NCBI RefSeq assembly: GCF_020085105.1 | Contig: NC_058048.1 | Location: 5,638,862-5,702,861 of the forward strand | DNA length: 64,000 bases | DNA from: Siniperca chuatsi | Lineage: Eukaryota > Chordata > Actinopteri > Centrarchiformes > Sinipercidae | Reading direction: 5' to 3' | Shown here: piece by piece, positions 44,701-56,301 of the stretch | Layout: every line of letters starts with the position of its first letter | Numbering within the stretch: position 1 is the first letter of the stretch | Made by a program: the position numbers and the translations under genes | The notes under the pieces: generated by a model | Seen by the model: the letters and a program-made list of their open reading frames with translations, nothing else | Told to the model about the DNA's origin: nothing | Databases searched by the model: none

Positions 44701-47300
44701 TGGAATGTAATACTTTTATATTTACACGAACAAACTGAACCGTTAGCTGTTGTACTGGATGCATATACAGGTGCACTGAGGCCCACAATACTTGCAAATG
44801 TTTTGACACATTGTCTGATATAGTATTATAAGGTAAAATTAGATTATTGCATAAACCCAGCAGTTTATGGTGCATTAATTTGATCATGCAAATCTGGACT
44901 GTATGGCAGAGTGGTCAGACGGTTCCAGACCTCTGAATCGCTGTCCACGTCTCCAGTGTTTTCAGTGATTTAAATACGTCTGATGTTGTGATCAGACTGG
45001 TTTCCCGGTTGGAAAACCAACTCACCAATTAGAGATTTGAGGCAAGATTACAAATGCAGAGCCAGAAAAATGGCTACATCCTTGAAAAATAACAAAATAA
45101 ACATGGCCACAGAAATAGCGACATGGGTGAATGGGATTGATGCAGCTCTACAGGTCATTGTGAGTCAACCACGTAACAACTCAACAATTGGAATATTTAG
45201 TTGATCGTTTCAAAAACTTCAAGTTAACTGCTCCTAGAAACCGCTACTGCACCTTCCATGTTGGCTGAAAATGGCACCAGCTGGACATATACATCACTCA
45301 CTACCTCTCTTTCCAAACACAAGTCAGCCAACATGAACATGATGTCAGACTGAATAATGAAGTGAAACAAAATGGCAATTTAGTCTGATTACCAGGCTAG
45401 TCAGAAGCCTGATTGCAGAAAGGCTGAAAGGCTGAAATATGCTTTTGTGGCCACTGTGAAATAGATACTGCGCCTTGTTTTTCATCCATCACCCAGTCAC
45501 GCACCTCACAACATCCTTGATTCTTGCTAGAAAGAGTTGACTGTCTCCTAACTAAAGCCCGCCTTTCTGCTCTCTGTCCGTTCGTCACCTGTAACCACCT
45601 GTCCAGCGGTAAGAAGCGCAAACCTGCCTGGACCGACAGGATTCTGTGGCGGCTCCGACCCAAAGCCCCGCCCCCTGGCGAGCAAGATGAAAACAGGGTT
45701 GGACTGGAGGCGAAGAAGGTCGGGCAGCTGAAAGAGGATGAGGAGTACCCTCTGAAGATCAGGCAGGACTTGTACACCAGCAACATGGAGTACAGCGTCA
45801 GTGACCACAAGCCTGTCATCGGCGTCTTCACGCTGGAGGTGAGAAACTCTTGCTCGACCCATCTCGCTCACCCTTTGTCCTCTCCTTTCTGACAGTGATG
45901 CAGTTGATTGGATTACATATTTATTGTAGCGTTGAGCAATGCTTGTTTTGTTATGGGAACAAATCCCATGAAAAGGCCAAAACCAACAGTGAATGTATCC
46001 CACTAACAAGCATTGAGTGCGTATCCAAAACCCAATAGATCTTATTCCTCTGTGCCTTAGAGCTCCATTGTTGTCCAGAAACACACCAATGAGCCACATC
46101 GTTGCACTGGGTGACATGTTACTTCATTACCATCAACACACACACTGTAGTTTAATTTGAATCAATCCACAATCCCTAACAAAAGCACTATTTCCTCCTG
46201 CCTGAGTAACTTTTGCTAAAAACTACAGTGCCCATCTGTTTAAGGGAGTTACCAAACCTTTTTCTTTTTTTTTTTAAATGAAAGTATATGTTTGTGACTT
46301 GTTTTTAAAGATGTATGTCTTTAGTAGGAGTAAATGGGCTTGAAGCTGAGATCCATTGGCAGGTTTCTTTCCCTGTCTGTCTTTAGCAATGTCACCCCTT
46401 CACTTGGTGAGCTATCATAACTGATAGAAACTGTGGCCAAACCTACCAAAATACGATCCATGTTGTAATAAAAGGATTTATCCTTTAAATATCTACAAAA
46501 GGCCTACCATTTACAGATGAATTTAAATAGTGAAGTTTATTTCTCTGTCCGTCCAGCTGAGGAAGATGTACGGGACTCCTCTGGTGCGTCTGCAGGCAGA
46601 GGGCGACTGGAGCGCAGACATTGATGCTATGGTTCTCTACAGCCCGCTGCAGCCGTTCCCCTCCAGTACGTGGGACTGGATCGGACTCTATAAGGTTAGC
46701 CGAACAACAGCCATTTACCACCGACTATTTCAGTGTGATATTTCAGTATGACGGTCTTGAACGTGTGTGTGACATTCAGGTTGGATTCACCAGTATGTCG
46801 GACTACATCACCTACACCTGGGTCAAAGACGACGAAGTGGCCTTCAATGAAGAAGTCATACAGGTAGTAACTCGTGGACTGATGAGTTGGACATCTATTT
46901 AGACACTTTATCTGGAGAAAAAACCCACAGATGATATAAATGCATCTCTGTTTTTGTAGGTATATGTTAGTAAAGAGGAAATCCCTGTGCGGGGAGGAGA
47001 GTGTGTGCTGTGCTACTACAGCAGTACTCTGAAGTGCATCATTGGAATTAGTGAACCATTCAAGGTGAGTAATAAGCACATACTGTATACCAAGATGAAT
47101 CCACTAATAGACATTTATTTTCCCTTCATCCTACTGGACAACTTGAAACTGAGTTCCTGGGCATGTAAGTAAGCACCAGTGTGATCTGCTGGTCTCTCTT
47201 TTAGGTCCACGAGTCCAAGGTAGCCATTGAGGAAGGCTTGTTGCCTGAGAAGATCAACGGACTTGACAAAACCATAGCGAGTGAGGACCTTAAGAACTGA
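38434..47300 (+). CDS. inpp5k: inpp5k (SKIP-like), inositol polyphosphate 5-phosphatase K, up to 569 aa
   Basis: Removes the 5-phosphate from PtdIns(4,5)P2/PtdIns(3,4,5)P3 and soluble inositol phosphates; human SKIP acts at ER and ruffles and dampens insulin signalling. Exons: 38434-38516, 40180-40422 (cassette or alternative first exon), 41067-41171, 41283-41391, 41583-41699, 42409-42584, 42803-42914, 43052-43161, 45607-45838, 46557-46694, 46780-46863, 46960-47064, 47205-47300 (TGA). Catalytic domain (about residues 109-429) shows [16 protein letters not shown] (metal ligand Glu), [48 protein letters not shown] and VSDHKPV, all intact. The SKICH domain (about 430-538) contains [25 protein letters not shown] and IGISEPF; a 31-residue tail follows. 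Catalytic motifs are as close to INPP5J as to INPP5K, but there is no long proline-rich tail, and the slc43a2-pitpna neighbourhood supports inpp5k. Confidence 0.87.
41709..41773. repeat. (CA)n microsatellite nine bases after an inpp5k donor
   Basis: About 32 CA units directly following GTGAGAAAT at the 5' end of the intron. Confidence 0.95.
41776..42172. repeat. Interspersed repeat in inpp5k intron
   Basis: A block with GAGTACTCTACTGATTTAGC at the left and TTGATGTGTAAAATCGG...TCTCCTTT at the right; the right end is shared with 28415-28445. It also includes a poly(A) run and TTACCCACAATGCA. Non-coding. Confidence 0.5.
43162..45606 (+). other. inpp5k intron 8 (2.4 kb)
   Basis: Carries a 385-bp MITE at 43708-44092; the rest is AT-rich with nothing else supported. 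Confidence 0.6.
43708..44092. mobile_element. MITE with perfect 17-bp terminal inverted repeats
   Basis: AAGGTACCCTGTGGAGT at 43708-43724 is repeated in perfect inversion at 44076-44092. The 385-bp element has no open frame of note, so it depends on an unseen transposase. Confidence 0.85.
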
Positions 47301-47760
47301 TCTATCAGGAGTCACAGATGTGGTATGATGCAGAAATGGAAGTATTTGGGCCTGGATTGCCTGAACCACAACAAGGCTTTTAATTACTGTGTTTTCTAAC
47401 TTGCCACCAAAGGAGCAGATTAGAAAGTGCTGCCTGTTCATGCTGTTATACGTCCCCACTGACCTCTAATGCTACCGGTGTGGCTGTTAGTTACTCACAC
47501 CTCTGTGGTCAGTACGCTTTTTTTTTTACGACTGGTCTTATGGGTTATATATATATATATATAAAAATAATGAGCACTCCATCAACTGACTTAAAACCTG
47601 AGAATAAGTTTCCCTAGAATGGAAACTGGATTGGAAAATTTCAATTGGCCTTAACATTGAGCAAAGAAGGGCCAGCTTTAAGTCCTGGCCTAAAGCATAG
47701 CACAATGACAGACTTACTATATTGTGTATGAGATAGCTTAATAAAATATGATGAAATACT
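47301..47760 (+). other. inpp5k: inpp5k 3'UTR
   Basis: Follows the TGA; includes a (TA)n tract at 47545-47563 and AATAAA at 47740-47745 as the first good poly(A) signal. Confidence 0.55.
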
Positions 47761-49840
47761 TTGAGCGAATGTTAGGTGTTTGGTTAGAGGAGTGGGAGGT
47801 AACAGGTTCGACGGATTGTTAAAACAGAAGGTGAAGTATGTTGTGGGCTCTGTACAGGCCTGCTGCTTTGTGTGATCAGTCCAGTGTGTCAGTTGATGAA
47901 AGGGAGAGAGAGCTCTCCATTTAAGGTTGTGTTAACAGATCAAAATATTTGTGTGAAGTCCATATTTTAATGCTGAACTTGCTCTCACAGCTGGCTTGGT
48001 GTACTTGGCGGGAAGTAAAAGCTGGAACACTGAATATTTAAGTTTGGCTTGTTTGGAAGCAGTCCAGTGAAACTTCACCTGACTGCTTATGAAAAGGGAA
48101 TTGCAAAGTGAACAAAGCTCATTGGCGATTTTTTTGTTTTCACATCACTGTGTTCATAGGGAATGAGTTATTTCACAGTGGAAAATGTCAATGTTCACTG
48201 CTTACTTCCAAACAGGAAGAGATTGGTATCGTTGAAGCCATTCTGTGGATATATATGACTCATTTGCATGATCATGGCAAAGATGATGTCGGAGCAGGAG
48301 CTTACACAGGAAATGCCTCATTAATCGGTATTTAGCTATATTTTACATATGTTCATTTCAGTCCGACTTAAAGCTTGAAAATAAAAAGTGCTCCTTGTTC
48401 AGGGGATAATCAGCGCTTCAAAACTTTAGGAGGCAATAGTCAGCCAATGTATGTCACCTAAAACTTCAAAAGTTCATAGGACCACTGAACAGAAAGTGAT
48501 TCAATCACAGCTCTCACAGAAATACCACCACCAGTGATCTGCCAGCACTGTAGTGACAGAGATTGTAAGAGAAGAAAAGAAAGGATATAATGGGACAAAT
48601 CCAGTTTTTCTACAACGCATTTGTATTATGCAGTTTTTGAAGAAATGTTATGGACTGAATGTTCAAATTTGGTCCAATTTTCAGTAGTTTGATTTCAGTT
48701 TAGTGTTTGTGGTAATTCAGTAGTACTTTGTGTTTGGTGGCCCTACAGACATGGGGTTAAGTACTAGATGAATAAAACCCTTTAAGGCAGAAATAGAGAA
48801 ATTCAAATGTATTGATGTGAACTATTCCTTTTAATAACAGAAGATGATCTCACTGTGTCCTTCTCCTTTCCACTTTCTTATCTTTAAAAACATTATGTTG
48901 TATTGGATAAAAAGTTATTCTTTATTTAGAGAAATGCAGAGAATTATTAATCCTACGGGACTGATCTTAACTTGTGTACTGTTATTTAAAATATTCATAG
49001 GGCTCACAGAATATCTCACCTCATGTTGTTAAATTAGCCCACAAGCACCTTGAAGTATTTCATTTTTTTGTTTTTTTTGGAATATGAATCATTCTCTTTT
49101 AATACTGATAGTGGTATCACAGCAGAATGGATGTTATGTTGCACTGTTTATTGTTAATGCATACGTATTTATAGGATGTCATTATGTTATGTTATTATTG
49201 GTGTGTATTGAGAGAGAATATAAATTTGTTCTTTTTAGAAAACAGTATGGATTCAGCAAGTGCCTCTGAAATGATTCTTGCATTACATTTAGTGTACTGT
49301 ACTATGCTGCTCAATTTTGATACAATATGTATCATTGAAATCAGATTATTTATCATAACATGGCATGGTTTTCATGGCCTGTTCTTGTTCCTCTTGATTT
49401 TAAATATTGCTGTTCTAAACTTTCACCTACATGAAGATCTCTTCTACTGAATTCTATTATTGGCTTGCTGTAAATAATTATATCAGCCAATTTATATCAC
49501 TGCTTTTTTTTTTTTTTTTACTAAAAAGTGACTTATTTTTTCAAATAGAAAGGAATGTTGTAGTGTACTGTAACAATACCAACAAATGTATAGCTTTGCA
49601 AATGCAAGTATTAAATCTCTAAAGTCTCACTTCATTCTTTGTGTGGTTTATTCATTAGCGTTAGTTATCTATTCCATTTTCTAGCGTAATTATTATTTCA
49701 TTATTTGTCATTAGGAGTAGAATTGCTGGCAGCTTTTTCGTGTCCAACGATAACACTCGATCTTTTCCATCCTGCTCAAGGTGAATCAATAGCAGCTGCT
49801 AGCCAATGACTTTAAATTTAATATCATCAAAACAGTCAAA
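47761..49840. other. AT-rich inpp5k-tekt1 intergenic region
   Basis: AT-rich, especially after 48.8 kb, with further AATAAA motifs near 48375 and 48770 that could serve extended inpp5k transcripts. Short frames encode low-complexity Phe/Leu/Ile-rich peptides only. Nothing else supported. Confidence 0.5.
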
Positions 49841-49893
49841 TGTAATTGATTGACTCCAGAAACGCTGACCGTATCCGCTATGGCGTGTCATTC

Positions 49894-49907
49894 GTTGCTA
49901 TAGTAAC
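49894..49907 (+). promoter_or_regulatory. tekt1: RFX X-box upstream of tekt1
   Basis: GTTGCTATAGTAAC matches the inverted half-site pattern of the X-box bound by RFX factors, which drive ciliary genes. It is a near-perfect palindrome, 947 bases before the tekt1 ATG and about 90 bases before a likely donor of a non-coding first exon. Confidence 0.65.
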
Positions 49908-49995
49908 CATTTGTTTTGTTACATTTTACCTCGAGCGAGAGGCGGAAGGCGTCAAAACTCTTACATTTGGGTGTTTTTCAACCGCACGGAACAAG
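49908..49995 (+). other. tekt1: Candidate non-coding first exon of tekt1
   Basis: A donor ACAAG|GTATGG at 49995/49996 follows the X-box; the next acceptor TACTGCCAG at 50830 would join it to 23 bases of 5'UTR before the ATG. The 5' end is inferred from X-box spacing. Confidence 0.4.
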
Positions 49996-50853
49996 GTATG
50001 GTCAAAGACAATACTTGTTTTTTGCTGTAATGTATCTTTTTGGGTAACTTTATAACGCCAGTGAGAAACAACACGTCTCTGTCGGTTTCAAACCAACACA
50101 ATTGGCTAACAGCTACTTAGGCGCTTGCTAGTCTCTTTGGTGGTGTTAACGGTAAAGCTAGCTATCAACATGATATTACACAGGAATGTAGTCGTCTTTG
50201 AAGGACTGCAGGGCCCGTGGGTTTTTGAAATTTAAACTTTAATTTACGAAGAAAAACTCATTACGGTAACAATCTTGGATATTATACATAACTAGCCAAC
50301 ATAACATCCATCGCAGTTCAAATAAAATAGGAAACAAAACAAAGCAAAAACATCCCTTAAAATCAAAATCCCCAAATATGACCGTAACTGTTAACTCGAT
50401 CTGAGCATCTTCAATATTTACACTACATTAAATGACATATTGTCTGTTTGAAATGACACTACTTGTAACATGAATTCAATCCACTATTCGATAACGTTAC
50501 CTGGAGATTGCTGGGCTTTTCAGATGGTACAGTCTTCTTTTAATACAAATTTGTTAGAAGACTTAAATCTCCTAACAAAAGATTGACCCTAGTGTTTCAG
50601 GCATACTAAGCCAGCCATTTGTCAATGTTGCCAAGACCTTTTCCATTCAACCATACATTTGCACAGGATGTGTTTAAGAGTTCCTATTTCTTTCTGCCAT
50701 TTCTTACATAACTGATCAGTGGGTGTCCACTGTGTTTTCCTCTGGTTTGAAAGTGTTTTCAGTTCTCTATCACCAGGAGGCAGCCACAGTTCTTCTCATT
50801 TATGTTCTTCCTACCTGCTTATACTGCCAGTGACGGACCACCAGTGGAGAACA

Positions 50854-53800
50854 ATGTCTGTCCCGGACCACAGTCTCCAGCAGGGTGGTGGACCCAATCT
50901 AGTGAATATTGATGTTATGCGGAACCACTCCGAGCTCTTCAGAGCAGAATGCTTGAGGCTGATATTAGAAACTGACAAAGCATGCAAACGCATGCAAAAT
51001 GATGACAACAAGCGACTAGGTAAGTAGGAAAATAAAAATCAGCTAGCACTAAGGAAGATTTTGCAAAGACTACAGAGGTGGACTGTTGTGTTTTTTTCTT
51101 CTGCTTCTCAGATCAGCGGGTCAGAGACATCCAGTTTCTGAAGAAGGAGTTGGAGCTGAAGTTGGAGGAGATTATTGTGGAGATTGATGACCTCATAGCG
51201 ATGAAAGCCAGAGTGGTGAAAGCCTTGGAGGCATGCAAAGAGCCTCTGAGAGTCACCGTTCTCTGTGTGGAGGAGAGGTTAGGCTGGAAAATGATGGAGT
51301 AGAGAGGATCTTGAACAATCAGAAGAACAATGCATTATATTTAGTTACTTTACCTCTGAAACTTCCCTTGCTACTCACATCTAACCTGTCTTAGATTTGG
51401 CAGCTATTGTTAGTGTTCAGTAACTCCATACATAAAGTCTAAACGTTCAACACCACTTTCTCTTACTATGAAGCTTACGTAAAAATGAAAAAACTAAACT
51501 ATAAAGCACTTTAGAAGGAAGAATACCTACCCCACTTCCCCTCAATAAGTTTAAAGCACATCCATCATCCATTTTCTATGCAGACATTTTGACTTGTCAA
51601 ACACAAGTGTAACTCATTTATTAATAATGGTGTGGCCCGCTGGTGCACCGAAATGGAACAGAGTCATCATTACCGTTCACCTGTTTTTATTGCTATCACA
51701 AGTCAAAATGTTTGCTGTGAAAAAAGAATCACAGGAAGGCTGGAACCTTACACAGGATGCTTTGGGTGAGGGGGAGGCTCTACTCTGGACAGGTCACCAG
51801 TCTGTTACAGGGCTAACTCACAGAACCTGCAGACCAATTTAAGGGTTGGATCCCTCGAAGGATCCCTCAAAGGATGGGTGGTCCATGGGAGGACCTGAAG
51901 GTCGGGCTAAACCTAAACCTTAGACCAAAACTAATGATGCGTTCAGGCAGTCCTTATTATTTGTATAGTCAAAATGTACAACTTTATCACCAGGAAGTTG
52001 CCCCAAAAAATGGATAAAAACGTAGGTTTGGATTTTTCAAGTTTATCTCAATACAGTACTCACATACCATATGTGTGTTGAGACTTATTGGTGGCTGTAA
52101 TCATTCCTCCTCTCCGTACTGGAAAGCTAAATTTAGACAAATTAAGTCGGTATCTTTGAAAAGCACTGTTGTACACAGGCAGAATTAGGCCTACAACACT
52201 ATTTTGTTTTTACAGGGAAGAAAGAGGGTTGATCAGAGTATTTATGTGAAATGTGCAGCAGCAGTAAAGATAAGCAGATGAGTAATGTTCTTTTTCTTCT
52301 CTGGCCTGCAGAATGAAACGTCTGTCCTCTGTGAGGCTGCATGATGATGTGGACAGAGAGCTGCTGAAGGAGAGGGAGGTTTTTGAGGGCGTGGCTTCCC
52401 TTCTGCAGCGTGTATTAGAGCAGATCACTGAGCAGATACGGTAAGGGAGACGGACTAGGTATGATTATATAGACTCTATAATGCAGATCTCAAAAGTATG
52501 CAGACCTTTTGGATTTTCTAACGTTTAGCGTCTTGAAACCTGGAAGGAAAACCAAATCACTGGAGACAGTTGCCAGTAAAACCAAGACGAAACATGTTGT
52601 TTTGTGTTCCAGATTGAACCGATCTGCCAAGTACCAGCTAGAGCAGGATCTGAAGGAGAAATCTGAGGCTCAGTGCATTGACAACTCCTGTGCCTTAATG
52701 ACCCCCCATTCCATCAACAACCTGCAGAAGTCCAAAAACACCCAAACTGTTCTGCCAAGGTGAACTACCTTGTTCTTGTTTACTGCATAAAGACGGGGAA
52801 ATGATATGACGTCTATGTTTTTAAGACCTTTGGAAATTAAACATTTTTGGATGATTTGAAATCATTGCCAGTGTATGTCAAGAAGGGGTCTGTCATGTTC
52901 TCTTCAAGGCTCCTACACAGATCTGGGAAGTCTGGAAAAAAAGACATTTTGTTCTTCATCTGTTTTGAAACCTCTCCCTCTCTCAGCTTGGCAGTGACTC
53001 CAAAGCAGTGGGAGAACATCTCAGACATCAACATAGCCAAAGCGGAGCAGCAGAAGAACAACTCTGTGTCCTTACGGGCCCTGGTGGAGTCTCTCCTGGA
53101 GCAGACGGCCACTGACATGCAGAAGCAGGTCCAGGCCACCACAGCAGCCTTTCAGCTGAACACCCAGGAGATCAAGTCTGCCAAGAGCCAGATGGAGGAT
53201 CAACTGGCCGAGGTAGGGCAGATGAATGTATGGTGTATATATGGCAGAGAGAGAGAGTGACAGGAAGGGAAAGTCAGGCAGTGTGAGGCAGATGTTATAA
53301 TAAAAGTGAGAGAGAGTCGCTTTGTTTTGATATATCATGTAAGTATTGAGTTTTTATTAAAATTCTGATATTAGTTGACCAGAGATGATCCTTTCATTAA
53401 GGATGGGTAATAATGTGATTGACTTTTTTCTAATGGACTTTAGGATCCCATCGGATCATACTGGAGTCGATACTAATATTGCTTTAATAGCACATGGTTT
53501 AAATGTCCAGTATGTAACATTTAGGAGGAGCTATTGGCAGAAATGGAATATAATATTTCTAAGTTTTCATTAGTGTATAATCATCTGAAAATAAGAATCA
53601 TTTTGTTTTCGTTACCTTAGAATAAGCCGTTTTTATCTACCTAGGAAGCAGGTCCCCTTCCACGGAGGTCGCCATGTTGTTCCGCCATGTTGTTCCGCCA
53701 TGTTTCTACAGTAGCCCAGAACGGACAAACCAAACACTGGCTCTAGATAGTGCCGTTTGCGTATTTCGTGAGTTTTGCGGCCACCATAGTTTCTCCTACA

Positions 53801-55339
53801 CGCTTGGAAGGGGAGGGCGAGGCGAGCGGTATTCAAATGGTTGCAATCTGCAATTTCACCGCTAGATGCCACTAAATCCTACGCACTGGACCTTTAAATG
53901 CTGTTGTGTTGCATTTGCATAAATCAATATACATGATATAATGTTACTGTCCCTTGTATCGTGACACAGCATGCAACAGTTGGCTAACAGTCCAAAACTA
54001 TTTAAATTAGTCTCTGCTTTTTAAAACACTACTTTTTGCAAATGGTCAAGCCGTTGCAGAAAGCCCACATTTTGCAGAGAAACTGTGGCCACAAGTGTGA
54101 CACAGCAATATCTTTCTAAAGTTCACTAGTGTATTGAATTAAGCAAAGGTGCGTTTTGTGGCTACTTAATTCAAATTTTATTATGTACGAGGAAGAATGT
54201 ATTATTTCGTCTTTCAAAAGTTCCATAATCTCGCTGCAAAGTATCTGACTTCATATCTGTATTTGAGTGTGGACAGACAGTGTGGACAGTTCATGGTTCA
54301 ATACTGGTAGATATAGAAATAATTGGCTCTGACTGTGGGTTTAAAGACTTAAGCATGTTAATTGTGCAAAGACTGTACAATGTTTAAAGGATTGCTACAC
54401 CATACTGACAAAAACAAACAAACAAGTACTTCTAGTGGTATTCTATTTAGCCATTGATTATTTCATTTTAGTATGTATAGAACTGTTGTGTCATAGTAGC
54501 AATAGCATGATATCATTTTGAAAATACTGGTTGACCCTGGTGTGACACCTCTATCCCCTCTAGATTCTGTCTGAGTTTGCCAGCCAGCAAAGGGTCAGAG
54601 AGGATCTCCGAGTGGCCATCACAGAGAATGAACATGTTCTGAGTTTGGCCCAGGCCCGGCTGGCTTTGCGCCGCCAGAGGCCTGCCAAAGAGCAATGCTA
54701 TGATCCAGCACAGTCCCAGCTCTTCACAGAGGTCCAGCAGCTCACCGCTCACATCACCAAGTAAGGCCAGGACACATTCGCTTCTGATGTGAAGGGACAA
54801 GGCAAAACATTTTTCAAAAGCGATACAGTGAAAGATTAATGATGCCTGTGTGGACACACAGCTGATAGTTTACATAGGCTATAACCAAGATATCTAGAAT
54901 ATAAATACAACAAATGGCAAAAATCCAAACATTATGATGATGCAAAATACAATTTTAACATTTCAAAAAATGTAATGAGTGTAAGAAAGCATAATGAAGG
55001 TTTTCAAGGTATTCGTTGTTAATGGCTGGTTCGGACGGATTGCGTAGGTGTGACTGATTTAAAAAAACTACTGATTTCCTGTTTTCGACCACCGTTCTTC
55101 CCATATTGGCGTACTGTTTAGCGATATAACCATTTAGGACAAGTCATCACGTGGCATCTCTTTATCTCTGTACTCTCAGACTGTGTGCAGCAGTGGCCCA
55201 GTCAGAGGAGGAGCAGAGGGCTCTGGTTCGCTGCCAGCTGGAGCTGCAGGAAAACATCGAGATCAAGGCCCACTCCCTCTACATTGACGAGGTCATCTGC
55301 GCCCAGCACAGGGAGCCCGTTATCATACACAACTTCTGA
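50854..55339 (+). CDS. tekt1: tekt1, tektin-1, 396 aa
   Basis: Filament protein of ciliary and flagellar doublet microtubules (a microtubule inner protein). Exons: 50854-51019, 51112-51277, 52312-52440, 52613-52759, 52987-53212, 54564-54760, 55180-55339 (TGA); 1191 bp in total. The product is coiled-coil throughout with few breaks. Blocks matching tektin-1 include RAECLRLILETDKACKRMQ, IQFLKKELELKLEEI, ALEACKEPL, HDDVDRELLKEREVFEGV, LNRSAKYQLEQDLKEKSEAQ and, at the C terminus, HSLYIDEVICAQ. Human TEKT1 is about 418 aa; the N terminus here is shorter. The tektin signature nonapeptide (RPNVELCRD in most members) reads RPAKEQCYD at 54678-54704. An X-box upstream fits ciliary expression. It is convergent with xaf1, whose stop lies under 1 kb away, as in human chromosome 17. 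Confidence 0.92.
53498..53898. mobile_element. MITE with TTTAAAxGTCCAGT ends in tekt1 intron 5
   Basis: Left tip TTTAAATGTCCAGTATGTAA and right tip (inverted) TTTAAAGGTCCAGTGCGTAG are imperfect inverted repeats, continuing to ATTTAG on both sides. Near the middle GTTGTTCCGCCAT is tandemly duplicated (about 53670-53704). No transposase frame. Confidence 0.8.
54090..54200. repeat. Interspersed repeat, copy 2 (related to 10730-10900)
   Basis: AATATCTTTCTAAAGTTCAC and TTGAATTAAGCAAAGGTGCG blocks in the same order and orientation as the copy in the slc43a2 intron. Confidence 0.5.
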
Positions 55340-55424
55340 GCAGTCAGCAACGTCTGAGCAGTCAGCAACGTCTGAGCAGTCAGCAACGTCTGAGCAGTCA
55401 GCAACGTCTGAGCAGCCAGCAACT
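55335..55424 (+). repeat. tekt1: 18-bp x 5 minisatellite spanning the tekt1 stop codon
   Basis: Unit TCTGAGCAGTCAGCAACG, four perfect copies and a fifth with small changes. The first TGA is the tekt1 stop; because the unit is a multiple of three, TGA recurs in frame in every unit. Confidence 0.95.
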
Positions 55425-55468
55425 TGAGCGGTTGACAAATACCCAGTATTTCTTTCAAAATGCAGTTA

Positions 55469-55474
55469 AATAAA
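55469..55474 (+). promoter_or_regulatory. tekt1: tekt1 poly(A) signal
   Basis: AATAAA 130 bases after the stop codon, the first in the 3'UTR. Confidence 0.6.
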
Positions 55475-55499
55475 ATTCACTTTGAAATATATGTGTGAA

Positions 55500-56301
55500 T
55501 CTAGTTCTCTTTCATATGGTCTAAACAAGGTTTCACATTGTCTTTCTTTACTTTATTCTAAAGGTCTTCAGTGTGAGAGTTGTATAACGTTTTTTGTGCT
55601 GTCTGACAAATTCTCAGTAATGGTTCCACTGTCCTATAAGTGTGTCTGAGACCCTCATTAAAAGCTTGCATTTTACCTAATATACAAAACCCTTGAATTA
55701 TTTTTTATTTAAAAAATGAGCTGTGGCAGAATTTATTATTTTGTATGTTGTTCATATTTCACTTAATGATCTTACAAAACATAACGCCCACAACATTAGC
55801 CTAAATAATGTTGGTAAGATTAGCTTAATCTGATATTTCCCTCTTACTCTAAACACACTAACACATTAACTATACTATATACTAACACCCAGACTCCATA
55901 TGGGCCAAGAAAATTACTCAGTTGTCACAGGAATTTGCTTCTGCAGTATGTTAATACGTATTTGAAATAAATGAACTAGATTTTGCCATGTAAACCTTTT
56001 ATGCATTTTATTGCACTTTAGCATCATCCGATCCATTTCTCTATTAACTGATACTAAATTGCTCAATATGTTTCTGACTCAAAACATTCTATTCACTGGT
56101 TTAGACAGAGCGTTTAGCGTTACAGTTTACTATTTGTATTTAACAAAAGGAACATTACAAACAATACATTTAAACAAAAATAAATCAAAAGTCGGCCAAT
56201 AACAAAATTGCATTTCAACAGCCCAAATGCTTGTCTTCCATCCCTTTACGAATGACAAAGATCTCTGAAGCAGCTTGGCCATTCTGAGGAGTTCTCTCTC
56301 T
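55500..56301. other. Shared 3' flank of convergent tekt1 and xaf1
   Basis: AT-rich with no coding exon. Minus-strand AATAAA motifs near 56007 and at 56302-56307 (overlapping the xaf1 stop) are candidate xaf1 poly(A) signals. Confidence 0.5.

Noticed and set aside
45548-46117. 189-codon minus-strand frame
   Set aside because: It is the antisense shadow of inpp5k exon 45607-45838, whose sense strand encodes the conserved [12 protein letters not shown] and SDHKPV motifs.
49846-50055. 69-codon frame across the tekt1 upstream region
   Set aside because: Overlaps the X-box and a likely non-coding exon; it crosses a good donor at 49996 and resembles no protein.
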